Assembly (NCBI GenBank): GCA_963734635.1
Contig: CAVTIA010000003.1
Location: 124,001-188,000, forward strand
From: DATCJA01 sp963734635
GTDB taxonomy: Bacteria > Acidobacteriota > Vicinamibacteria > Vicinamibacterales > UBA2999
Direction: 5' to 3'
DNA length: 64,000 nucleotides
A model generated the notes under the pieces. That model saw only the letters and a program-made list of their open reading frames with translations. It ran no database searches and was not told the DNA's origin. Shown here piece by piece: positions 1-8,592 of this stretch; position 1 is the stretch's first letter; each line of letters begins with the position of its first letter. The position numbers were made by a program, and so were the translations under genes.

Positions 1-7
1 ATTCGCA

Positions 8-2375
8 GTGGCCTTGTTGGCATTTGCGGCGCTTTATGGCGCTTTCTTCTGGACGAGTCTGGCGAGCGGCGATTACATCGCTCCGAGCGACTCGCTCGAT
101 TTTGGCGTTTCCGCGTACCTGTCGCCATTCGCCCTCTGGACCGAGGGGATGTACTCGGGCTATCCGATTGCAGCCGATCCACAGTCGCTAACCTGGTATC
201 CCGTGCTCCGGCTGCTGCGTTTGGCCGGTGCTGACTGGAACATCTTTCTCATCTCGGCGTTCGCCATTGCGAGCACCACCTGTTTTCTCTTCGTTCGACG
301 GCTGACAGGCTCGAATGTCGCCGGCATGCTGGGCGGCGTCACGTACGGCTTCGGCGGCGTCATGTTCGCCCATATCGGCCACTTCAATCAGATCCATACC
401 GCGGCATGGGTGCCGCTCGCCCTCTATGGCTTGCAGGTTACGCGGGAGGGCTACTACCGCGCCGGAACCGCTGCCGCAGCTGTCGGCTTCGCACTGTTGT
501 GGCTTGCGGGGCACCCACAGGTACCCGTTTACACGACGTATCTCGCCGCCGCGCTCGTTATCGGGCAGATATTCATCGATCGTCCACCGAAAGACGCCGC
601 GGTCGCGAGAGTGGGCTGGTCCGTCGCTGCGATGGCGCTCGGTCTCGGTCTCGCTGCCGTGACCGTGATTCCGATGGTGGAACTGGGCCAGCTCAGTGGT
701 CGATCGGAATCGAATTGGGAGCTTTACGTTTCCAAGGCTCTCCCGCCGCGGCAGCTTCTCGGCCTCATTCTCCCGTTTGCCTTCGGTGGCATGTGGCACG
801 ACGGGTCGGTCCCCGTTGAGTATTTCGGTGTCGGTGGTCCGAACGAAAACACGGGCTACGTCGGCTTGCTGCCAATTTCACTGATGCTGGCGGCCATCTT
901 CGCAGTGTCGAACCGGCGCCGGGAGATCTGGCTTTGGGTTGCCCTTTTCGTCGTCGCAGCGTTGCTGTGCCTTGGAGATGCAACGCCGATGGGCACATTG
1001 TTCTATTACGCACCCGGATACGCGAGATTTCGCGTGCCCGCGCGGCACCTGTTCGTGACGTCACTATGTCTTGCCGTGATTTCGGGAATGGCGTGGCACG
1101 AGCTCACCCGACGGCGTGGCGGGTGGACAGCGATTGCGGCCGCCAGCGTGACCATCGGGGTGATAGCGGCGAGTCGCCTTTGTGGCGCTCGTCTGGGGCG
1201 CGCCCGACGTTCGGTCGGCTTTCGATAACGACATTTACGCGCGATGGGTGCCAGGATGGTCAATCGCAGTCGCGGGCATTGCTTGCGCTGTGCGCCCTGC
1301 TTTCGAGGTTGGTGGCCCGCGGGCGCTACAGCCTGTTGGCGTGTGCGGCTGTGTTCGTCACACTGCATGTGGCCGAGTTGACAATGTTCCACTACCGGAA
1401 TTCGGGAACCCGATTCGAATACGCAGATGTTCCCCGGTCTGAGGCGGTTCCGCACGAACGCATAGCAAGACTTCGAAATGAGTTACAGCAAACCGGGGAG
1501 CGAGCGCTGTCTGCAGACGGCAGCAAGAATCCGTTTCTCCTTCCGAACCTGACGCGACCCTGGAACCTGCCGGCTGCCGGGGGCAGCGGATCGTTGAGCC
1601 TCGAACGATATTCGCAGACGCTCGGGATGGGCGGCCCGGGAGACGTGTATCCGGAAACGCTGTCGCCTGCGCACCGCGCCCTCGACATGTTTTCCGTCCG
1701 CTATACGATGGTGCGGACGAACGAGCCATTGGCGCAGCAGCTGCGCGACCATCCCGAACGATGGACGCCACTGGAATCGCTGCAGTACTACGAACACGAT
1801 CGCGATACCGCGTACACGTTGTTCAGGAACGAACGCGCGTTGCCGCGCGCCTGGTGTGTCGAGTCTGTCGTTCGCGTCACGCCGGACGAGGCGCTCTCTA
1901 CGATCCGTACCGGGCACCTGCCGGCCGGTCGCGGCGAGTTCTGGCCCGCCGATGTCGCGCTCGTCGAAGACGACGACCTGCGGGAGCGATCTCACGCCCC
2001 TGGGCAACCGGCACGGAGCAAGGTGGTGGCGCAATCTGACCAACGAAGGTATCTCGTACAGTCGGATGACCCGTGCGTGCTTGGTACTCAGCGAGGTGCA
2101 CTACCCGTGGTGGCGCGCGTCGGTTGACGATGTGGACGTCGGCATCGTTCGCGTGAACCATACGATGGTGGGCGTCGCGGTGCCGCCGGGATCGCACGTG
2201 GTTCGGTTGCGGTTGCAGCCGACGAGTGTCTGGATCGGCGGAGCCATCAGCGTTGTTGGGGCGCTCGTCTGGATTGGGTTAGCGTGTTCTGCGTTGCTTC
2301 GGAGTCGCCGGGTCCGCGGTGCGACGATCACCGCCGCACCGCGGGACCCGGCCCACGTACGGTGTCCGGCTTTAG
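8..2375 (+). CDS. YfhO-family multi-spanning membrane protein, frameshifted
   Basis: Resembles bacterial YfhO membrane proteins, linked in other bacteria to glycosylation of envelope polymers; the substrate here is unknown. The first 390 codons give hydrophobic helices and an early loop with SDSLDFG and GYPIAADPQSLTWYP, typical of the family. Reading is continuous to about 1178, moves to a second frame to about 1285, a third frame to about 2000 (soluble part with ERYSQTLGMG and FSVRYTMV), then returns to the first frame for VHYPWWRASVDD and a last membrane helix at about 2230-2300. Protein similarity carries through every switch, so this is one gene with at least three indels. The 3' end is uncertain: the last frame has no stop before the next gene, and I chose the first stop beyond the last helix. 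The 5' end may lie outside the window. Sequencing error or decay are both possible. Confidence 0.7.
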
Positions 2376-2425
2376 CCGGACCACGCGCTTCACGGATGCA
2401 CGTAGTGTCCGGCTTTAGCCGGACC
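2356..2425. repeat. Two REP-like hairpins between yfhO-like and amidohydrolase genes
   Basis: Two copies (about 2356-2382 and 2401-2425) of a palindrome whose core is GTCCGGCTTTAGCCGGAC, the second preceded by CGTAGT. The stem is seven G/C-rich pairs with a TTTA loop. The same core recurs at 3711, 3744, 6139, 18474 (inverted), 59419 and in part at 60731. Confidence 0.85.
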
Positions 2426-2437
2426 GAGACGGAACAT

Positions 2438-3643
2438 ATGACCATCAAAACAGCCTCAACGTCCGCTGCTATTGCGTCGCTCCTCAGTGTCAGCGTCGTC
2501 GTGACCGCGTCGGCCCAGAACCTGGTGATCACGAACGCGAGGATCATCGTCGGCAACGGACAGGTGATCGAGGGAGGAGCCATTGTCGTCAGGAACGGGC
2601 GGATCGTATCGGCTGGCGCAGGCGCGCCGAATGCGGAGGGGGTGCCGATCGTCGATGCGCGCGGAATGACGGCGATGCCGGGTTTCATAGACGCGCACAG
2701 GCACATCATCCCCGGCGATTCGGACGCATGGCTCGCGAAGGACGCGGCGGCGCGAATGCAGGAGTTTCTCGAAGCCGGCTACACGACGTTGATGTCCGGT
2801 GGTGGTCCCGTGCCGGGCATTGTTCAGCTGAAAGAAAAGATCGAGAAGGGCGAGATCAAAGGGCCACGCATCATCACGTCGGGCCGCGCGGATCCAGCGA
2901 ACTTCAAGACTGCGGACGCTGCGCGCCGGCAGGTGGAGGTACTCGCGAAGGCGGGCGTCGAGATCATCAAAGCCGCGATCAGTCCCGCCGCTGAAACCTG
3001 GGAAACCGACGTGCTCGCCGCCGTTGTTGATGAGGGGCGCAAACACAAGCTCGATGTCATGGTCCACGCCGTCAGCCCGAAAGCGATGCTGGCGGCCGTC
3101 AGGGCAGGCGCTCAGAAGCTTGTTCATACACCCCACTTCGGTTGGCTCACCGAAGCGGACGCGCGCGTGGTGAGAGACGCAGGCGTCGAAGTCCTGTCGT
3201 GCGCCGGCTTCGGCGTGCCGGTGTTCGGCGTGTTCAACAGCAACAACGTACCGACATTTCGAGACGGCAAGCCGTGGCCCGACGCCATCCTCGACGGGCA
3301 AGGGCGAGGGCGCGAAGCGGGGGAGAAGATCGTGAACGCGCGCACGCTGTGGGACGGGGGTGTCGTGTACGGCTACGGCACCGACACGGGCTACCTCCCG
3401 AAGCTGGGACTTGCTCACGAATTGCGAACTCTCAACGTCATGTTCTCGCCGCAGGATCTCGTGAAGCTCATGGGCCCGAATACGGCGGCATTCATCGAAA
3501 AGAGCAGCGAGCTTGGCACCCTCGAACCCGGCAAGCTCGCCGACATCGTCATCCTCGACGGAAACCCGCTCGAGGGTTACTGGAACCTGCTCAATGCCCG
3601 GATCGTCATCAAGGGCGGTCAGGTCGTCGTCAACAAGAGATAG
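2438..3643 (+). CDS. Secreted amidohydrolase (imidazolonepropionase-like)
   Basis: A 401-residue metal-dependent hydrolase of the amidohydrolase superfamily. Residues 1-26 form a signal peptide ending ASAQN, so it should act in the periplasm. The TIM-barrel metal motif is DAHRH near residue 84; further candidate ligands follow in order: a lysine in EIIKAAIS, histidines in MVHAVS and KLVHTPH, and an aspartate in YGTDTGY. The C-terminal GTLEPGKLADIVILDGNPL returns to the small beta-sandwich typical of the family. ATG 2438 is chosen because the signal peptide starts there, although the frame stays open upstream through a hairpin repeat. The substrate is unknown; relatives hydrolyse cyclic amides, dipeptides or related C-N bonds. 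It sits with other exported proteins and TonB receptors. Confidence 0.85.
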   Translation: MTIKTASTSAAIASLLSVSVVVTASAQNLVITNARIIVGNGQVIEGGAIVVRNGRIVSAGAGAPNAEGVPIVDARGMTAMPGFIDAHRHIIPGDSDAWLAKDAAARMQEFLEAGYTTLMSGGGPVPGIVQLKEKIEKGEIKGPRIITSGRADPANFKTADAARRQVEVLAKAGVEIIKAAISPAAETWETDVLAAVVDEGRKHKLDVMVHAVSPKAMLAAVRAGAQKLVHTPHFGWLTEADARVVRDAGVEVLSCAGFGVPVFGVFNSNNVPTFRDGKPWPDAILDGQGRGREAGEKIVNARTLWDGGVVYGYGTDTGYLPKLGLAHELRTLNVMFSPQDLVKLMGPNTAAFIEKSSELGTLEPGKLADIVILDGNPLEGYWNLLNARIVIKGGQVVVNKR

Positions 3644-3710
3644 CCCGTGCTCCGGGGGCCGGTCCTGCGGGCTGCGATACAATCGCCTCGCTTTTTGGGG
3701 CCAGTTCGTT

Positions 3711-3768
3711 CGTAGTGTCCGGCTTTAGCCGGACCCCTCAGTACGTAGTGTCCGGCTTTAGCCGGACC
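3711..3768. repeat. Two REP-like hairpins
   Basis: Tandem copies at 3711-3735 and 3744-3768 with the GTCCGGCTTTAGCCGGAC core, both in the same orientation, lying between the amidohydrolase and the next gene. Confidence 0.85.
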
Positions 3769-3814
3769 CTCAGCGGAGCTGAGAGCCGACAGCCAGACCA
3801 GTGACGGAGATCAC

Positions 3815-5705
3815 ATGAAAACGGTGAATCGTCTTCGAGCCGCCGCGATCGTGATGTTGCTGGCGTGCAGCTCGCCGACCGTCTTCGTACAGGAGAACTC
3901 GCCGGTCGATTTGACCGGTACGTGGCGCTGGCTTCCATACGAAGACGAGCGCGATCGCACGCCGGGGGCGTACCCTGGCGATTACCGCGGTTTGCCGCTG
4001 AACGACGCCGCGCGCATGCGCGCCGACACGTACGACGAGGAATGGAATGCGACCTCGTCACTGCTGCAGTGCCGTCCGCGCGGCCCCTCGTATCAGGCTA
4101 AGGGGCTGGATCCGATGCGGATCGACCAGGTGGTCGATCCGGTGAGCCGCCAGCTGGTGGCGCTGCGGATGGTCTACGAGAAGACGCCGGGCGAGCGGAT
4201 GATCTGGCTCGACGGCCGCCGTCGTCCGTCGGCGTACGCGCTTCATTCCTGGGACGGCTTCTCCACAGGTCGCTTCGTCGGCGACACGCTCGAGATCACC
4301 ACGACGCATCTGAAGGAAAGCTACGTCCGCCGCAACGGCGTTCCAGCCAGCTTCCGCGCCACGGTGATTGAGCACATTTCGCTTCAGGAGCCGTTTCTCG
4401 AGTGGACGTTCACGGTTATCGATCCGGATTACCTGACGGAGCCGCTCGTGCGCAGCGCCACGTATGTCCGCGCGCCGACGCTGCAACTCCCGCTGTATCC
4501 GTGTCAGCCCGAAGAGTACCAACCGGGTGCAAAGTACCGCGTGCCGCACTACCAGGGCGCAGAGAACCCGTACCTGACCGAGTCAGCCGTCAAGTACCGC
4601 ATGCCGCAGGAAGGCACGCGAGGCGGCGCGGACACGACCTATCCGGAATGGCGCGCCAAGGGTGCGACGCTGACCCCTCCGACTGCGCAGTACCGCGTAC
4701 AAGCCGGAGTACAACGACGCGTCGACGCGAATCGCGGACCGTGCGGATACCGAACCCGTACGGCAGCCGGCCTACGACCGCGTAGATACCCTCCACCTGT
4801 CGGGCAACATCTATCTCATCGCCGGCGCCGGTGGAAACATCACCGTGTCTGTCGGCGGCGATGGCGTCCTCATGGTCGATTCGGGAGCAACCGCTGCCAG
4901 CGACCGGGTACTGGCGGCTGTTCGAGAGGTGGCGCAAACGCTGAGGCCGTCGGACGGACCTGAGGCGGCGTCGCCGCTCTCCAGCGCGTGGTTGGCAACG
5001 CACACCGCCGCTGAGCCGGCAATCCGGTTCATCATCAACACCAGCGCAAGCGCCGATCATGTCGGCGGCAACGCGAGCATCCGGCGATCGCCCATGTTTC
5101 GCGTGCTCGGCTACCGCGATCCGTCGCTGAGCCTGCAGGTGCTGGCGCACGAGGCGGTGCAGCGGCGGCTGGCTGAATCGAGCGAAGAGCAGCCTCTGGC
5201 GCCCACCGACACGTACGCGTCCGACAAGTACACGCTCTATCGCTTCTTCAACAGCCAGCCGATCCAGTTGTTCCATGCGCCGGACGCGGTGACCGACGGT
5301 GACACGATGGTCTGGTTCCGGCGCGCGGATGTGATCGCCGCGGGAGACATTTACAACAGCGACATCTATCCGCCGATCGACGTCGATCGCGGCGGTAGCA
5401 TCGACGGCGTGATCGGCGCGCTCAACCGGCTGGTCGACATGTCGGTGACGGAGTTCATGTCGCAGGGCGGCACGATGATCGTCCCCGGCCACGGCTGGAT
5501 CAGCGACGCAGCCGACGTCGGCTACTACCGCGACATGCTGATGATCGTGCGCGATCGCATTCAGGGGATGGTGGATAAGGGCATGACGTTGGCGCAGGTG
5601 AAGGCCGCCAAGCCGACCATGGACTACGACCCGCTGTACGGGCGGGAGCGGGGTGCGACCGCGCGTTTTGTCGAGGCTGTCTACCGCAGCATCGAGAAGA
5701 AGTAG
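3815..5705 (+). CDS. Secreted DLTGxW-family domain fused to MBL-fold domain, frameshifted
   Basis: About 630 residues when read across one frameshift near 4700 (CGCGTACAAG; the family reading continues as KPEYNDAS in the next frame). The N-terminus looks like a signal or lipoprotein segment (LLACSS). Residues about 30-260 are a domain shared with three other genes here (6217, 7579, 16298): DLTGTW, WLDGRRRP, GDTLEITT, then a late IDPDYLTEPL block and conserved cysteines. From about residue 330 a metallo-beta-lactamase fold begins: GNIYLIAG, VLMVDSG, then NTSASADHVGGN, AAGDIY and VPGHGW. The usual HxHxDH metal motif reads SxSxDH, so both HxH histidines are serine. Catalysis is therefore doubtful although the fold, DH, GD and PGH elements remain. 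It may be a binding protein or use altered metal chemistry. Confidence 0.75.
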
Positions 5706-5725
5706 CAGCCGAGGGAGGACATCGG

Positions 5726-6124
5726 ATGAGACTTGCATACATAGGCTCGCTCGTTGTCGTTGTCGCGCTGTCGACGCTGCCGGCTCACGCGCACCATTCT
5801 TTCGGCGGCACCTACAACGTCGATCAGAAGATCACGATCAAGGGGAAGATCGCGCAGGTGACGCTGCGCTCGCCCCATTCGTTTCTCTACGTCGAGGTCG
5901 AGAATGGGGACGGGTCGGTCGAGCGCTGGACGATCGAAGGCGCGGCGGCCAGTCAATTTGCACAGCAGGGGATCGACAAGGATGCCTTCAAGGTCGGCGA
6001 TCCCGTCGAAGTGATCGGCAACCCCTCGCGCAGCCCGAACGCCACACGCGCGCGACTCATCAAGATCACCCGTACCACTGACGGCAAGAGTTGGGGCGGT
6101 GGCGCCGGGGAAGTGGTCAATTGA
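5726..6124 (+). CDS. DUF6152-family exported protein
   Basis: A 132-residue exported protein that starts 20 bp after the MBL-fusion gene and is probably co-transcribed. The signal peptide ends in AHA and is followed by HHSF, so cleavage would expose two histidines at the mature N-terminus. The rest is a small beta-rich domain with PHSFLYVEVEN and VEVIGNPSRSPN, the pattern of DUF6152, whose function is unknown. A paralogue sits at 7105-7505 on the other strand with the same AHAHHS junction and PHSW block. A copper- or metal-related role is only an inference from the exposed histidines. GGGAGGACATCGG upstream supplies a ribosome-binding site for ATG 5726. Confidence 0.8.
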   Translation: MRLAYIGSLVVVVALSTLPAHAHHSFGGTYNVDQKITIKGKIAQVTLRSPHSFLYVEVENGDGSVERWTIEGAAASQFAQQGIDKDAFKVGDPVEVIGNPSRSPNATRARLIKITRTTDGKSWGGGAGEVVN

Positions 6125-6138
6125 TGCGTCTCCGCGTA

Positions 6139-6215
6139 CGTAGTGTCCGGCTTCAGCCGGACCGGCGATCCGCGTACTTCGCGATAGTAGCGCGCAGGCT
6201 TAAGCCTGCGCTCTA
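6139..6215. repeat. REP-like hairpin plus a second, different palindrome
   Basis: 6139-6163 is the CGTAGTGTCCGGC-TTCA-GCCGGACC hairpin. 6187-6215 contains a different palindrome, GCAGGCTTAAGCCTGC, flanked by GCGC and CTCTAC. Both lie between the DUF6152 gene and the next start, and the second abuts that start. Confidence 0.75.
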
Positions 6216-6216
6216 C

Positions 6217-7098
6217 ATGATGATCGCGTGTGGTCTCCTGGCGCCTGCGATCGGCGAGGCCCAGGGACGCGGCGGTCGCGGTGGAGCACCGGCCGCGCCG
6301 CCGACCGCGCGAGCGATCGCGCCGATCGATCTCACCGGCTACTGGACCGCGGTCATCACCGAAGACTGGCACGTCCGCATGCTGACGGCGCCGAGGGGAG
6401 ATTTCGGGGTGGGCGCGCCCGGTGTCATCGAGAATCCGGGTGTCGGCCTGCTCGGCGTCGGACCCAATCCCGCGGCGCGGTCGAATATTCCGTACAACGT
6501 GACTGGCGCCCAGGCGGCGATGAAATGGGACCCGGCAAAGGACGAAGCCGAGGGCGAGCCGTGCAAGGCATACGGGGCGCCCGGCATCATGCGCCAGCCA
6601 ACCCACCTGCGTATTACGTGGCAGGACGACAATACGCTGAAGCTCGAAACAGACTACGGAACACAGACGCGTCTTTTCCATTTCGGTCCACCCGCACAAG
6701 GCGGACGGATGGACTTCAGCAACGCAACCTACTTTCCATCCGCGGCGGTCACATTCGAGCCACCAACCGGCGTGAAACCCAGCCGGCAGGGTTACTCCAT
6801 CGGTGCCTGGGCGATCGTGGGCGGCTCCGGCAACGTCGAGCGCGGCGGCCATCTCAAAGTGGTCACTCGTCGCCTGACGCCGGGTTACTACTGGAAGAAC
6901 GGAATGCCGTACACGACGAACGCGACGCTCACCGAGTACTTCCGTGTGATGGAGTTGCCCGACAAGAGCCAGTGGATCCGGTTCACGCAGATCGTCGAGG
7001 ACCCTGAGTATCTGACCCAGCCATGGGTCATTAACTACGCGTTCAAGAAGCTGCCCGACGCCTCTGCGTGGAATCCGACCGCGTGTTCCTTTAAATAG
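6217..7098 (+). CDS. Secreted DLTGxW-family protein
   Basis: A 293-residue exported protein of unknown function. ATG 6217 is chosen because a short signal peptide (ACGLLAPAIGEAQG) starts there; no clear ribosome-binding site is visible because a palindrome occupies the leader, so the start is tentative. After a Gly/Arg-rich linker it has IDLTGYW, GEPCKAYG, LETDYGTQTR, YSIGAW, LKVVTRRLTPGYYWKNG, then EDPEYLTQPW and a C-terminal cysteine (PTACSFK). These blocks occur in the same order in the genes at 3815, 7579 and 16298, which defines a local paralogous family of predicted beta-rich, cysteine-containing secreted proteins. It converges with a DUF6152 gene 6 bp downstream. Confidence 0.7.
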   Translation: MMIACGLLAPAIGEAQGRGGRGGAPAAPPTARAIAPIDLTGYWTAVITEDWHVRMLTAPRGDFGVGAPGVIENPGVGLLGVGPNPAARSNIPYNVTGAQAAMKWDPAKDEAEGEPCKAYGAPGIMRQPTHLRITWQDDNTLKLETDYGTQTRLFHFGPPAQGGRMDFSNATYFPSAAVTFEPPTGVKPSRQGYSIGAWAIVGGSGNVERGGHLKVVTRRLTPGYYWKNGMPYTTNATLTEYFRVMELPDKSQWIRFTQIVEDPEYLTQPWVINYAFKKLPDASAWNPTACSFK

Positions 7099-7104
7099 CC
7101 CGCC

Positions 7105-7505
7105 CTATTGGATTCCGGGATTCCGTCCGCGCGGATAGAACTCGACCCCATCGGAGGCACGCACCGCCTTCGTCCACGCGGCAGCGGGCGTCCGTCCCTC
7201 ATCGGGAACCCGCTGATCGTGATTTTCGTCCCGGGTGCGAAATCGCTTCTGCGAATCTTCGCCTGCAGCAACGTGTTCGGTCCTTCCGCTTCGAAGCCCC
7301 ACGTCGTCACAGTGCCGTCCGGGTTGGTGACATCGACGAGGAGCCACGAATGCGGGTTCGTGTACTGGAACTCCTTCACGACGCCCTCGACCGTGATCTG
7401 CTTTTTGTCGTCGAACATCGTTCCCGAGTGATGGGCATGCGCGATCGTCGTCGGCACGGCGACGGTCAGCGCGCCGAATACCGCAATCTGCAGAACTCTG
7501 GTCAT
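7105..7505 (-). CDS. DUF6152-family exported protein, one frameshift
   Basis: About 133 residues. ATG 7505 begins MTRVLQIAVFG, a signal peptide ending AHA before HHSGTMF. The beta domain follows (TVEGVVKEFQ, NPHSWLLVDV, TTWGFEAEG, TKITISGFP). Near 7195 the frame breaks: GACGGACGCCC would read through as DGTPAAAWTKAV if one G were added, giving the natural ending EFYPRGRNPGIQ and the stop at 7105. That makes a lost base in a G run the simplest explanation. It lies downstream of the 7579 gene on the same strand, 73 bp away, repeating the DLTGxW/DUF6152 pairing seen at 5726-6217. Confidence 0.75.
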
Positions 7506-7578
7506 CGACCCTGCTCCTTCACTCCAAGCCGCCTTCGAGACGTCCGCCCGCACGGAGTGCGGGCAAGAAATGCTGCCA

Positions 7579-8508
7579 TTAGCGAGGCGGAGCCGCACGC
7601 CCGCCAGTCTGAGGCGCAGCCTCGCTAGGCGTAAATCTAAAGTCCCGATACTGCGTGTTCCCTTCGGGTGTCTTGTACACCTCGTTGTTCGGGTTTTCGC
7701 CGCAGTGCCAGTAGTTCATCCGCAGCAGCTTGTCCTCATTGGCGACCTGCGAATAGCGCCGCTGCAAATACCACGGCTGCTGGTAGATCGCCGGGTCGTA
7801 AATCCACGCGTCGGCGACGATCGTGCGGGCGTCGATCTTTTCCCAGATCTCCACCGTCTCCATTTTTTCGCTCTGTTCGGGCTGGTTCCGGCCCATCGAG
7901 CGCGCCATGAGCTGACTGGTGTGAATCACCAGCTTCTGACCGTCCCAGAAGCCGATTGAGTCGCCGTAGTACAGCGGATAGGCATCCTGCGGCGACGGAT
8001 GACCGCGCCCGTCCGTATAAACGCGACGCACGTTGTTCACCGTTTCCGACGACAGCCACGTCTGCTCGGGCCGGACGATGAACTCGCGCAGAAACGGGAT
8101 GACGAGCCAGCGCGGAAACCCTGGAGGTCCGCACTCGCTCAGATTCTCGTCGTATGAGATGCCCTGCGCAGCGAGTGCCTGCCCCTCTTTCACCGCGGCG
8201 GCCGCTTCGGGGGTAAGCGTCGGCCCGACTCCCGCCGGCCCTGGCGCGACGAATGAACCACCGCCGGCCTGGGTCCAGAGTCCTGTCCAGTCGGGCAGCT
8301 CGCTGAATGGCGGATTCTGTTTGCCGCCGCGCGCGGCCGTCTTCAACGCTTGATAGAGATCCCAGGCAGTACGGTGTTTGAGTCCCAGGTCATGTTTCTG
8401 GCGCCATTCCGCCGGTGGTTGCTGGGGGCGGTCCTGGGCGGCCTCCAGACCAACTGACGCGATGGCGACCAACGCGGCCACGCAAAATCCGCTGGCAACT
8501 CTCATCAT
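7579..8508 (-). CDS. Secreted DLTGxW-family protein
   Basis: A 309-residue exported protein of unknown function. The start is a double ATG (8508/8505) preceded by GCGAGGACG; the signal peptide ends near GLEAAQ. Family blocks appear in the shared order: PDWTGLW, LSECGPPGFPRW, VRRVYTDGRGHP, SIGFWDGQKLVIHT, WIYDPAIYQQPW and a final HCGENPNNEVY. The conserved Asp-Gly-Arg, Gly-x-Trp, Asp-Pro...Pro-Trp and cysteine positions match the genes at 3815, 6217 and 16298. Divergent from the YtcJ-like amidohydrolase at 8593, with 84 bp between them. Confidence 0.7.
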   Translation of the reverse strand: MMRVASGFCVAALVAIASVGLEAAQDRPQQPPAEWRQKHDLGLKHRTAWDLYQALKTAARGGKQNPPFSELPDWTGLWTQAGGGSFVAPGPAGVGPTLTPEAAAAVKEGQALAAQGISYDENLSECGPPGFPRWLVIPFLREFIVRPEQTWLSSETVNNVRRVYTDGRGHPSPQDAYPLYYGDSIGFWDGQKLVIHTSQLMARSMGRNQPEQSEKMETVEIWEKIDARTIVADAWIYDPAIYQQPWYLQRRYSQVANEDKLLRMNYWHCGENPNNEVYKTPEGNTQYRDFRFTPSEAAPQTGGRAAPPR

Positions 8509-8525
8509 GAGCGTCCTCGCCGCAA

Positions 8526-8531
8526 AGTATA
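8526..8531 (-). promoter_or_regulatory. Candidate -10 box for the 7579-8508 gene
   Basis: TATACT on the minus strand lies 17 bp before the ATG at 8508, leaving a leader just long enough for the GAGGAC ribosome-binding site. No convincing -35 hexamer is seen at the usual spacing, so this is a weak call. Confidence 0.3.
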
Positions 8532-8592
8532 GGCAATTTACCGTGAACGGAGCCATAATTCCGCCGCATTCACGCCACTGCGGAGGCAGCCC

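Noticed and set aside
1856..2437. Amidohydrolase read as a fusion with the upstream membrane protein
   Set aside because: The frame is open only because a repeat lacks stops in that frame; a signal peptide starts at 2438.
2101..2709. Frames containing VRLKPDTT or VVSGFSRT stretches
   Set aside because: These peptides are translations of the hairpin repeats, not protein domains.
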